From SIG452 sp045638525 (GTDB taxonomy: Bacteria > Bacillota > Clostridia > UMGS1840), in the NCBI GenBank assembly GCA_045638525.1, contig JAZUBQ010000005.1:1-64000 (forward strand): a stretch of DNA of 64,000 nucleotides, in the 5' to 3' direction. Numbering within the stretch: the stretch's first letter is position 1; each line of letters opens with the position of its first letter. Shown here in pieces: positions 34,016 through 41,375 of the stretch. The notes below the pieces were generated by a model. That model ran no database searches. It worked only from the letters and a program-made list of their open reading frames with translations, and had not been told where the DNA came from. The translations under genes and the position numbers were made by a program.

Positions 34016-35257
34016 ATGAAACAAATCGTTCAAGATAAAAATAATATAGAAAAACTGTCAGTACGTTGGTTTTATATGGTTGCTGGTGTGATTGCCATGT
34101 TGTTTTCCGGCATACTGTATGCCTGGTCAATTTTAAAATCCCCTTTAGGTTTGGAATTCGGTTGGGGAGCTTCCGACCTTGCCCTTTGCTTTACATTAGC
34201 TATGACATTTTTCTGCGTTGGAGGATTACTTGGCGCTCGTATATCACTAAAATCAGGACACCGTGTCGCTTTGCTATCTGCAGGTATTCTATCTGCAGCA
34301 GGGTTCTCTTTAACAGCAGTTTTGCAAAATGTTCCTGTGGTAGCGTTATACGGCACTTATGGTGTTTTGGCAGGACTTGGTATCGGTATTTCCTATAATG
34401 TTGTGATTGCGACCGTAAGCGCTTGGTTCCCTGATAAAAAAGGCCTGTGTTCCGGTTGTCTGATGATGGGATTCGGTGCTTCTGCTCTTGTTTTGGGCAA
34501 TTTGGCAGATGTTATGTTTAAAAGCACATTAGGTTGGCGTACAACTTACATCATTATAGGCGTGTCTATCTTCGTAGTTTTGGCGTTGGCAGGTATTTTA
34601 TTAAAAAAACCCGGTTCCAATGTTGTTTTACCGGAGCCAAAAGGTACTAAAAAAATTAATTCAGAAACCTTTGAAAAGAAAGATTATTCGTCTGTACAGA
34701 TGCTGAAGAGACCGTCATTCTGGATGGCATTTCTTTGCATTTCCTTCTTAGCAGCTGTTGGAAGTTCTGTTATCAGTTTTGCAAAAGATATGGCACTGTC
34801 TGTGGATGCCCCGGAAGCATTGGCAGTATCTTTGGTAGGCGTTCTGTCAGTTTGTAATGGAATTGGACGTATTGTAACGGGTGCTGTTTTTGATATGATT
34901 GGTCGTCGCAACACAATGATTTGTGCAAATTTATTAACCATTTGCGCTGCCGGTGTAACCCTTTTTGCAGTGTCAATCGGTTCTTTATGGCTTTGTATTG
35001 TAGGACTGTGCCTGACAGGGCTGTCTTACGGTGCTTGTCCCACCATTACTGCGGCATTTACATCGTCTTTTTATGGCATGAAGTATTTTCCGAATAATAT
35101 GGCGATTATGACCTTTACCGTAATGATTGGCTCATTTGTGGCAACTGCAGCGAACAAAGTATTGGAAATTACCGGCGGATATACGGCTCCTTTTGTGATG
35201 CTTTTTGCACTTACATTTGTGGCATTGGTATTAAATGCCTTTATTAAAAGACCGTAA
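34016..35257 (+). CDS. MFS transporter, oxalate/formate antiporter (OFA) family
   Basis: A 413-aa protein with twelve predicted membrane helices. The OFA pattern includes GVIAMLFSGILYAWSILK at helix 1, GLGIGISYNVVIATVSAWF at helix 5 and FPDKKGLCSGCLMMGFGAS, and the second half has NGIGRIVTGAVFDMIGRRN. OFA members exchange oxalate, formate or lactate-like monocarboxylates. A lactate-type substrate would suit the LctBCD genes further along the window, but they are about 25 kb apart. It has its own promoter and terminator. Confidence 0.9.
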   Translation: MKQIVQDKNNIEKLSVRWFYMVAGVIAMLFSGILYAWSILKSPLGLEFGWGASDLALCFTLAMTFFCVGGLLGARISLKSGHRVALLSAGILSAAGFSLTAVLQNVPVVALYGTYGVLAGLGIGISYNVVIATVSAWFPDKKGLCSGCLMMGFGASALVLGNLADVMFKSTLGWRTTYIIIGVSIFVVLALAGILLKKPGSNVVLPEPKGTKKINSETFEKKDYSSVQMLKRPSFWMAFLCISFLAAVGSSVISFAKDMALSVDAPEALAVSLVGVLSVCNGIGRIVTGAVFDMIGRRNTMICANLLTICAAGVTLFAVSIGSLWLCIVGLCLTGLSYGACPTITAAFTSSFYGMKYFPNNMAIMTFTVMIGSFVATAANKVLEITGGYTAPFVMLFALTFVALVLNAFIKRP

Positions 35258-35265
35258 TATGTAGT

Positions 35266-35295
35266 AAAACTGCAGAAATTTCTGCAGTTTTTTAT
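35266..35295 (+). terminator. terminator after the OFA transporter gene
   Basis: The 26-base palindrome at 35266-35291 (AAAACTGCAGAAA and its complement) is followed by T residues. Confidence 0.8.
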
Positions 35296-35429
35296 TTCCG
35301 GTTGTTTGAAACATAAATACACTGTGATAAACTATATCTATGATATGAATTTTTTACCCCGGTCTTGACACGAGGAAGAATTATGTCGAATGATGACGCC
35401 ATGATAACTAAGAAATTGTAGGTGAGATA

Positions 35430-35942
35430 ATGATTATTTTGATTACAGGAGCATCTCATACAGGCAAAACTGCTCTTGCTCAAAAGTTGCTTGAAAAATA
35501 TAAATATCCATATCTATCGATAGACCATCTGAAAATGGGATTAATTCGTAGTAGTAACACGAAACTTACCCCTATGGAGGATAATGAATTAACCAAATAC
35601 TTGTGGCCGATTGTTCGCGAAATGATAAAAACTGCTATTGAAAACAAGCAGAACTTAATTGTTGAAGGCTGTTATATTCCATTTGATTGGCAGAAGGAGT
35701 TTGACTTTGGATATATTGAAAATATAAAATACTACTGTCTTGTTATGAGTGCAGAATATATCAGAAATCACTTTTGTGATATAAAGAAATATGCTAATGT
35801 CATCGAGAATCGTTTAGAGGATGACAGGTTGACAATAGAGAGCGTATTGGCAGATAACGCAAAAGTGTTATCCTTCGCAAAAAAGCATAATGTGAACTAT
35901 ATACTCATTGAAGATAACTACGAAATTAATATTGATTTATAA
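35430..35942 (+). CDS. small P-loop kinase-like NTPase, substrate unknown
   Basis: A 170-aa single-domain nucleotide-binding protein. Walker A is GASHTGKTALAQKL at residues 7-20, then IDHLKMGLIRS and a LIVEGCYIPFDW segment with acid residues. A LID-like part (FCDIKKYANVIENRLEDDR) comes near the middle. The fold resembles adenylate/2-phosphoglycerate/zeta-toxin type kinases. No antitoxin neighbour is seen, so I do not call it a toxin. SD AGGTGAG precedes the start, with a 12-codon micro-ORF (35383-35421) just upstream. Confidence 0.72.
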   Translation: MIILITGASHTGKTALAQKLLEKYKYPYLSIDHLKMGLIRSSNTKLTPMEDNELTKYLWPIVREMIKTAIENKQNLIVEGCYIPFDWQKEFDFGYIENIKYYCLVMSAEYIRNHFCDIKKYANVIENRLEDDRLTIESVLADNAKVLSFAKKHNVNYILIEDNYEINIDL

Positions 35943-36006
35943 CGATAAATTGGAATTTAACGATTTATTGTATACAATTTATAGCATTAGTAGCCGATAA
36001 ATAATA

Positions 36007-36035
36007 TTTACAGACGAATTGATAGCGAATAACAT
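36007..36035 (+). promoter_or_regulatory. weak candidate promoter of the SGNH hydrolase gene
   Basis: TTTACA (36007-36012), 17-base spacer, TAACAT (36030-36035). The -10 is poor. Confidence 0.35.
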
Positions 36036-36064
36036 GGGTTTACATTTGTTTAAGGGATTTTTTT

Positions 36065-37180
36065 ATGGAAGCTTATTTTAAAAACTTTACATCTAATACT
36101 GTTGCCGGAAGTGCGAATCAGCATTTCTTTACAATGAAAGAACAAGAAATTCGTACCGGTCGATTGTTTTATAAAATTTCATCCGGTGGAGAATACAACT
36201 ATTCTGTATTGTTTTCCAATATGATTGATAGTACATATGATAATGGAAAAATCAGTCATAGAAATCTGATTTGTGATGAGTGGAAAATTCATACGGCAAA
36301 AATCGGACGATGCAAAACAATTCCGACATATAAGGATTTATCGGAAATGAAAATGGACGAAGATATTCTTGTTTCTGATTTTGTGACACTATCTTTTGAT
36401 GGCATGAGTGAAAAAACAGTAGCTCCCGGAGAATTTTTCACCTCTGATCCTGTTCGTTATTGTTTTGAAAAGGGGGATTATCTGTGTCTGGAAATCACTT
36501 TTTCCGGCAGTAAAATTCCGTATCACGAAGAAAGTATGCTTCCTGTATATGTAAGAGGAGAAGATGGTTGGCAATATAATCGTTGTATGCCTTTTGCAGG
36601 AATGGTAGGTTGTGACAGGGAAGTTGAGAAAAGAATTGTATACTTTGGGGATTCCATTACCCAGGGAATCGGACCAAAACCAAATTCTTATTTACATTGG
36701 AATGCACGATTATCTGAAAAATTAGGGGATAAATATTCCTATTGGAATCTTGGTATCGGCTATGCCAGGGTGAACGATGCAGCCACCGACAGCGCATGGT
36801 TTTTTAAAGCAAAGCAATGCGATGTTGCCTTTGTATGTATGGGAGTAAATGACATTTTGCAAGGACATACCGCAGAACAAGTACAAAAAGATTTAACCTA
36901 TGTGGTAGAAACTCTAAAACAATTAGGGAAAACTGTTGTTTTGCAAACCTTACCACCTTTTGATTATCAAGGAATTGCCCGTGAACGATGGCTGGTAATC
37001 AATGATTTTATCAGAACCAACCTTAAGGATACGGTAGACCTTTTGTTTGATGTGGTTCCTTTGCTTGGAAAATCGGGTGAACCGTGGACATGTATTTATG
37101 AAGGGCATCCCAATGAGGAAGGTTGCAGAATCTGGGCAGAAGAATTGTATAAAGCAATCAAAGAAAAAAACATATTATAA
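36065..37180 (+). CDS. SGNH/GDSL hydrolase with N-terminal beta domain
   Basis: A 371-aa esterase-type protein. Residues about 1-185 form a beta-rich jelly-roll-like domain. The SGNH core follows: catalytic Ser in VYFGDSITQG, Gly in NLGIGYAR, Asn in CMGVNDIL, and His in EGHPNEEGC. There is no signal peptide, so it is probably cytosolic. This arrangement occurs in acetyl-xylan or sugar esterases, but the substrate is a guess. It is 17 bases upstream of the CCA-adding enzyme. Confidence 0.88.
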   Translation: MEAYFKNFTSNTVAGSANQHFFTMKEQEIRTGRLFYKISSGGEYNYSVLFSNMIDSTYDNGKISHRNLICDEWKIHTAKIGRCKTIPTYKDLSEMKMDEDILVSDFVTLSFDGMSEKTVAPGEFFTSDPVRYCFEKGDYLCLEITFSGSKIPYHEESMLPVYVRGEDGWQYNRCMPFAGMVGCDREVEKRIVYFGDSITQGIGPKPNSYLHWNARLSEKLGDKYSYWNLGIGYARVNDAATDSAWFFKAKQCDVAFVCMGVNDILQGHTAEQVQKDLTYVVETLKQLGKTVVLQTLPPFDYQGIARERWLVINDFIRTNLKDTVDLLFDVVPLLGKSGEPWTCIYEGHPNEEGCRIWAEELYKAIKEKNIL

Positions 37181-37197
37181 GATTGGATGATTTTTAA

Positions 37198-38538
37198 ATG
37201 ATAACACTCCCGAAAGAGGTTATAATTTTATTGGAAGAACTGAACAAAGCAGGACATTCTGCCTATGTGGTGGGCGGTTGTGTTCGAGATAGCCTTTTGG
37301 GACTGACTCCGGGAGATTGGGATATATGCACCTCAGCACTTCCGGATGAAATGAAGGATTGTTTTTCGAGGTATCACATCATAGAAACAGGATTGCAACA
37401 CGGTACATTAACGATTCGTATCAATCATCAATCTTATGAAATCACCACGTTCCGGACGGATGGAGATTATCAGGATTGTCGCCACCCGAAGCAGGTAACT
37501 TTTGTATCCAATATTAAAGAAGATCTTGCCAGACGTGATTTTACCATTAACGCAATGGCATACCACCCTGAAGAAGGATTGATTGATTTTTACGATGGTC
37601 AGAAAGATTTACAAGACAACCTGTTACGATGCGTGGGAGATGGAAAACTTCGTTTTTCCGAAGATGCACTTCGAATTATGCGAGGGCTTCGGTTTGCGGC
37701 AACTTATGGTTTTTCCATCGAAAATAAAACTTCGGATGCAATCATTTTGAAAAAACATCTTCTAACACAAATCGCTGTTGAACGAATTTCAGTAGAACTA
37801 AAAAAACTGCTGATGGGGGACTATGTGGAATCAGTTTTGATGAAGTATTGTGATGTTTTTGCAGTATTGATTCCCGAATTGGCTCCTATGTTTCACTTTG
37901 AGCAGAAAAACCCACATCACCTATATGATGTGTGGACACATACCGTAAAAAGTGTTTGTTCATCCGCAAAAAATATTTGGGTTCGACTTGCGGTGTTATT
38001 TCACGATATTGGTAAGCCGAGCACTTTTTCTCTGGATGAAAATGGAGTTGGTCATTTTTATTCTCACTCCAAAGCGAGTGCAGAACTTACCGAAATAATT
38101 TTAAAGCGAATGAAATTCGATGGTGTTACTGTGAATTGTGTGACTGAGCTGGTAAAGTATCACGATGCGCAGATAGATGCGAATGAAAAATCAGTCAAAA
38201 GATGGCTTAATAAAATCGGAACAGAGCGTTTTGAACAGTTGCTGTTGGTGAAGGATGCCGATGCATCTTCTACCGTTTATGCAACTGAGAAACGTTCGAA
38301 ACTCTCTGAGATCCGAGCTACATATACCAAGGTGATACAAGACAATGCGTGTTTTTCTTTAAAAGACTTGGCGATTACGGGGAATGATTTGATTTCCTGC
38401 GGTATCTCTCCGGGAAAACAGATTGGGATTCTCCTAAATAAACTGTTATATTCAGTTATAGATGGTGAAATTTCAAACCAAAAGGACGAATTGCTGTTCT
38501 ATGCAAAAAATGAATATAAAAAAATAACAGAAATTTAG
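37198..38538 (+). CDS. cca: CCA tRNA nucleotidyltransferase (HD-domain class)
   Basis: Adds or repairs the CCA end of tRNAs. The 446-aa protein starts with the nucleotidyltransferase palm: YVVGGCVRDSLLGLTPGDWD, where the final DxD provides the metal ligands, then the motif RRDFTINAMAYHP and RFAATYGFSI. The C-terminal half has an HD domain (LFHDIGKPST, and KYHDAQID), as in class II bacterial enzymes with phosphohydrolase activity. Gene symbol is used in the broad sense, since CC- and A-adding subtypes exist. Confidence 0.95.
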   Translation: MITLPKEVIILLEELNKAGHSAYVVGGCVRDSLLGLTPGDWDICTSALPDEMKDCFSRYHIIETGLQHGTLTIRINHQSYEITTFRTDGDYQDCRHPKQVTFVSNIKEDLARRDFTINAMAYHPEEGLIDFYDGQKDLQDNLLRCVGDGKLRFSEDALRIMRGLRFAATYGFSIENKTSDAIILKKHLLTQIAVERISVELKKLLMGDYVESVLMKYCDVFAVLIPELAPMFHFEQKNPHHLYDVWTHTVKSVCSSAKNIWVRLAVLFHDIGKPSTFSLDENGVGHFYSHSKASAELTEIILKRMKFDGVTVNCVTELVKYHDAQIDANEKSVKRWLNKIGTERFEQLLLVKDADASSTVYATEKRSKLSEIRATYTKVIQDNACFSLKDLAITGNDLISCGISPGKQIGILLNKLLYSVIDGEISNQKDELLFYAKNEYKKITEI

Positions 38539-38547
38539 GTTTTTATC

Positions 38548-38576
38548 TTGCAAAAAAGCCAAATATATTGTATAAT
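38548..38576 (+). promoter_or_regulatory. promoter of the dCMP deaminase gene
   Basis: TTGCAA (38548-38553), 17-base spacer, TATAAT (38571-38576), 27 bases before the start codon. Confidence 0.75.
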
Positions 38577-38603
38577 ACACCATAAATGGTGGGAGGGATA
38601 TCC

Positions 38604-39089
38604 ATGGAACGAAAAGATAAACAAAATTATTATCTTGATATTGCAGAAGCCGTTGTTACAAGAGGCACTTGTTTGCGTCGTAATTTTGGAGCAATTATTG
38701 TAAAAAATGATGAAATCATTTCAACAGGATATACAGGTGCTCCCAGGGGACGAAAAAACTGTGCAGACTTAGGCAGTTGTGTACGTGAAAATCTGAATGT
38801 TCCCAGAGGGCAACGCTATGAGCTTTGTCGTTCGGTTCACGCAGAGGCCAACTGTATTATCAGTGCCAAACGTTCTGATATGATAGGGGCTACTCTTTAT
38901 TTAGTGGGCAAAGAAATGTCTGATGGTAGCTATGTGCAAAATGCCAATCCTTGCGCAATGTGCAAACGCTTGATTATCAATGCTGGTATCGAGTGGGTTA
39001 TTGTAAGAAATACAAAAGATGATTTTACTACTGTTCACGTTAGAGACTGGATTTATAATGACGATACATTGGGCAGTGGTTCTTACTAA
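38604..39089 (+). CDS. deoxycytidylate deaminase (ComEB-type)
   Basis: Converts dCMP to dUMP for thymidylate synthesis. A zinc cytidine-deaminase fold: first motif HAEANCI (HAE catalytic), second PCAMCKR (PCxxC zinc ligands). Additional cysteines in RKNCADLGSCVREN match the dCMP-type insertion. 161 aa. I start at ATG 38604 because GGAGGG lies at 38591-38596; ATG 38586 would be upstream of that SD. ComEB is a late-competence label in Bacillus, but the gene here has no competence neighbours. Confidence 0.94.
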   Translation: MERKDKQNYYLDIAEAVVTRGTCLRRNFGAIIVKNDEIISTGYTGAPRGRKNCADLGSCVRENLNVPRGQRYELCRSVHAEANCIISAKRSDMIGATLYLVGKEMSDGSYVQNANPCAMCKRLIINAGIEWVIVRNTKDDFTTVHVRDWIYNDDTLGSGSY

Positions 39090-39094
39090 AAAAC

Positions 39095-39112
39095 AAACAG
39101 TGTAAACTGTTT
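39095..39112 (+). terminator. weak hairpin between the dCMP deaminase and pgi
   Basis: AAACAGT/ACTGTTT stem (7 bp) with a GTAA tetraloop and no T run; function uncertain. Confidence 0.3.
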
Positions 39113-39150
39113 ATTTATAAAATTATTTAATTGGAAGGAAATTTGACAGA

Positions 39151-40497
39151 ATGAGCAAATTATCAGTTGATTTTTCAAAAACAAAAGGCTTTGTGGACGC
39201 CACAGAATTTGATAAAATTTCTTATCAGGCAAAAGCCGCAATAGATTTACTTCATGATAAAAACGGTCCCGGAAATGATTTTCTCGGATGGATGGATTTA
39301 CCGAAAACTTATGATAAAGAAGAATTCGCACGTATTAAAGCTGCAGCAAAAAAAATCAAAGAACAGTCTGATGCTTTAATCACCATCGGTATCGGTGGTT
39401 CTTATTTGGGTGCAAGAGCTGCGATTGAATTTTTAAATGGTCCGTTATATAATGTAAAAACCAAAGAATTCCCGCAGATTTTCTTTGCAGGAAACACTAT
39501 CAGTTCTGAATACCACAGTGATTTACTGACTTTGATGGAAGAGAAAGATTTTTCTATCAATGTTATTTCCAAATCCGGTACAACAACTGAACCTGCATTG
39601 GCATTCCGTCTGTTTAAAGATTTAATGGAAAAGAAATACGGCAAAGAAGGTGCAAAAGAACGTATTTTTGTAACTACCGATGCCAATAAAGGAACCTTGC
39701 TCAATTTAGCAAGAGAAGAAGGATATGAAACATTTGTAGTTCCTGATATCGTTGGCGGAAGATTTTCTGTATTAACAGCAGTGGGCTTGCTTCCGATTGC
39801 TTGCGCAGGAGCTGACATCGATGCTTTAATGCAGGGTGCATTTGATGCAATGAACGACTATCAGAGCACTAACATTGACGAAAATGATTGTTTAAAATAT
39901 GCAGTTGCGCGTAATTTGTTATACCGTAAAGGCAAAACCGTTGAAACCTTAGTTTCCTATGAGCCTGCTTTGGTAATGTTCTCTGAATGGTATAAACAGT
40001 TATTTGGAGAAAGCGAAGGAAAAGAGCAGAAGGGTATTTTACCTACAGCTATGAATTTTTCTACTGACCTGCATTCATTGGGACAGTATGTACAAGAAGG
40101 CTTAAGAAATATGTTTGAAACAGTCATTACTGTTGACAATCCTACAATCGATATTACAATTTCTGAAGATCCTGCGAATGTGGACGGTTTAAATTTCCTG
40201 GCAGGTAAAACTGTTGATTTTGTAAATAAAAAAGCATTCTTGGGTACCTTGATGGCTCATTATGATGGTGGTGTTCCCAACATTGTAATTTCTATGGACA
40301 AAAAAGATGAATACAATTTGGGTTATTTGTTCTATTTCTTCGAAAAAGCTTGTGCAATTTCCGGCTATATGCTTGGTGTAAATCCTTTTGATCAGCCTGG
40401 TGTAGAAGTGTACAAAAAGAATATGTTTGCACTTTTAGGAAAAGATGGTTATCAGGATATGAAGGCAGAGTTGGAAGCAAGAATTAATTCTCTGTAA
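39151..40497 (+). CDS. pgi: glucose-6-phosphate isomerase
   Basis: Interconverts glucose-6-phosphate and fructose-6-phosphate. 448 aa, the normal Firmicute size. Landmarks: IGIGGSYLGARAAIEFL, NVISKSGTTTEPALAFR, GGRFSVLTAVGLLP, VQEGLRNMFET and the family end motif QPGVEVYKKNMF. SD GGAAGGAAA. It is followed by a 200-base region with a separate promoter. Confidence 0.98.
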   Translation: MSKLSVDFSKTKGFVDATEFDKISYQAKAAIDLLHDKNGPGNDFLGWMDLPKTYDKEEFARIKAAAKKIKEQSDALITIGIGGSYLGARAAIEFLNGPLYNVKTKEFPQIFFAGNTISSEYHSDLLTLMEEKDFSINVISKSGTTTEPALAFRLFKDLMEKKYGKEGAKERIFVTTDANKGTLLNLAREEGYETFVVPDIVGGRFSVLTAVGLLPIACAGADIDALMQGAFDAMNDYQSTNIDENDCLKYAVARNLLYRKGKTVETLVSYEPALVMFSEWYKQLFGESEGKEQKGILPTAMNFSTDLHSLGQYVQEGLRNMFETVITVDNPTIDITISEDPANVDGLNFLAGKTVDFVNKKAFLGTLMAHYDGGVPNIVISMDKKDEYNLGYLFYFFEKACAISGYMLGVNPFDQPGVEVYKKNMFALLGKDGYQDMKAELEARINSL

Positions 40498-40546
40498 AAT
40501 TACAAAATAATTACAAAAAAATTACCAAAAATATTGCGAAAAATAC

Positions 40547-40575
40547 TTGCATTTTTATAAGAAATGTGCTATACT
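40547..40575 (+). promoter_or_regulatory. promoter of the orphan P-loop gene
   Basis: TTGCAT (40547-40552), 17-base spacer, TATACT (40570-40575), which leaves a leader of about 130 bases. Confidence 0.7.
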
Positions 40576-40616
40576 TAGAACAAGAAAAATAATCATAAAT
40601 TGTTTTTCGGATTCAG

Positions 40617-40693
40617 ATATTGCCTTTTTTATAAAATCAATGCAATATCCGGCATAAATAACTAAGAAAGGGTTTTTAAGGGGAACCTTAAAA
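40617..40693 (+). other. structured leader before the orphan P-loop gene
   Basis: Two inverted repeats occur in the leader: GATATTGC (40616-40623) with GCAATATC about 20 bases later, and TTTTAAGG-GGAA-CCTTAAAA (40674-40693), an 8-bp stem with a GGAA tetraloop just before the ribosome binding region. I do not recognise a known riboswitch. Confidence 0.45.
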
Positions 40694-40710
40694 CGATGAG
40701 GATTTTCATT

Positions 40711-41124
40711 ATGATTAAAGTGTTGATTGGACCGAAAGGAACCGGCAAATCCAAAACCTTAATTTCTTGGGTAGCTGAAGCGGTTGGCAGCGAAAACGGT
40801 AACGTGGTTTGTATCGTAAAAGATGATCGCTATAACTTGAGCATTTCCCGTGATGCAAGATTAATCAATGTATCTGATTTTGAAATTAATGGGGCAGGGG
40901 AATTATACGGCTTCTTGTGTGGTTTAATTTCTATGAACTTTGATGTAACTCATATATTTATTGATAGCTTAACCACTATTATGAAATCTTCTGTAAGTGA
41001 TGCTGATTCTGTTATTCCGTACTTAGAAAAACTTTCTGAGCAGTTCAACATTAAATTCACAGTGATGATTAGTGCTGAAGAAGCGGACGCTCCTGAATTA
41101 GTTAAAAAATATATTGTGAAATAA
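40711..41124 (+). CDS. small P-loop ATPase, unknown function
   Basis: A 137-aa protein with Walker A GPKGTGKSKTLISW near the N-terminus and a hydrophobic strand ending FIDSLTTI (a possible Walker B with Asp). A short C-terminal domain (PYLEKLSEQFNIKFTVMISAEE) follows. It resembles a minimal RecA/twitching-like ATPase core without a partner motif. I start at ATG 40711, next to the GAGGA at 40699-40703; ATG 40696 is an alternative adding five residues. Function unknown; a strong promoter and a long structured leader suggest regulated expression. A terminator follows. Confidence 0.7.
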   Translation: MIKVLIGPKGTGKSKTLISWVAEAVGSENGNVVCIVKDDRYNLSISRDARLINVSDFEINGAGELYGFLCGLISMNFDVTHIFIDSLTTIMKSSVSDADSVIPYLEKLSEQFNIKFTVMISAEEADAPELVKKYIVK

Positions 41125-41143
41125 AACCTCTTTCTTTCATATG

Positions 41144-41179
41144 AAAAGGCTTACTATGATGTCGTAGTAAGCCTTTTTT
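41144..41179 (+). terminator. terminator after the orphan P-loop gene
   Basis: AAAAGGCTTACTA pairs with TAGTAAGCCTTTT around an 8-base loop, then T residues. Confidence 0.85.
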
Positions 41180-41240
41180 ATATTCCAAATATTAAAATCA
41201 TTTTTTTAGGCGGATATTATTTTAAAAATCGTTCTAAAAT

Positions 41241-41258
41241 TTGTTATTTTTTTAACTA
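41241..41258. promoter_or_regulatory. candidate Rex operator upstream of acnA
   Basis: TTGTTA-N6-TAACTA matches the Rex consensus TTGTTA-N6-TAACAA in 11 of 12 outer bases. rex itself lies two genes downstream in the same run. The site is just upstream of the candidate -35. Confidence 0.5.
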
Positions 41259-41272
41259 AGATATTGCATTTG

Positions 41273-41302
41273 TTGACAATTTATGATAAAATAATTTATT
41301 AT
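41273..41302 (+). promoter_or_regulatory. promoter of the acnA-icd-rex-polC operon
   Basis: Consensus TTGACA (41273-41278), 18-base spacer, TATTAT (41297-41302). Confidence 0.6.
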
Positions 41303-41337
41303 GTGCATTTTTATTAAACATAAATAAAAAAGAAGGG

Positions 41338-41361
41338 CTATCTGTTTGCCTAAACAGATAG
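41338..41361 (+). other. perfect 10-bp hairpin in the acnA leader
   Basis: CTATCTGTTT (41338-41347) and AAACAGATAG (41352-41361) surround the loop GCCT. It ends two bases before the SD (41364-41370), so it could control translation or bind a regulator; no T run, so not a terminator. Confidence 0.55.
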
Positions 41362-41375
41362 ATGAGGTGATTGCA

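Noticed and set aside
35430..35942. Zeta-toxin or other toxin-antitoxin reading of the small kinase
   Set aside because: The P-loop fits many kinases, and no antitoxin-sized partner gene is adjacent; only a 12-codon micro-ORF precedes it.
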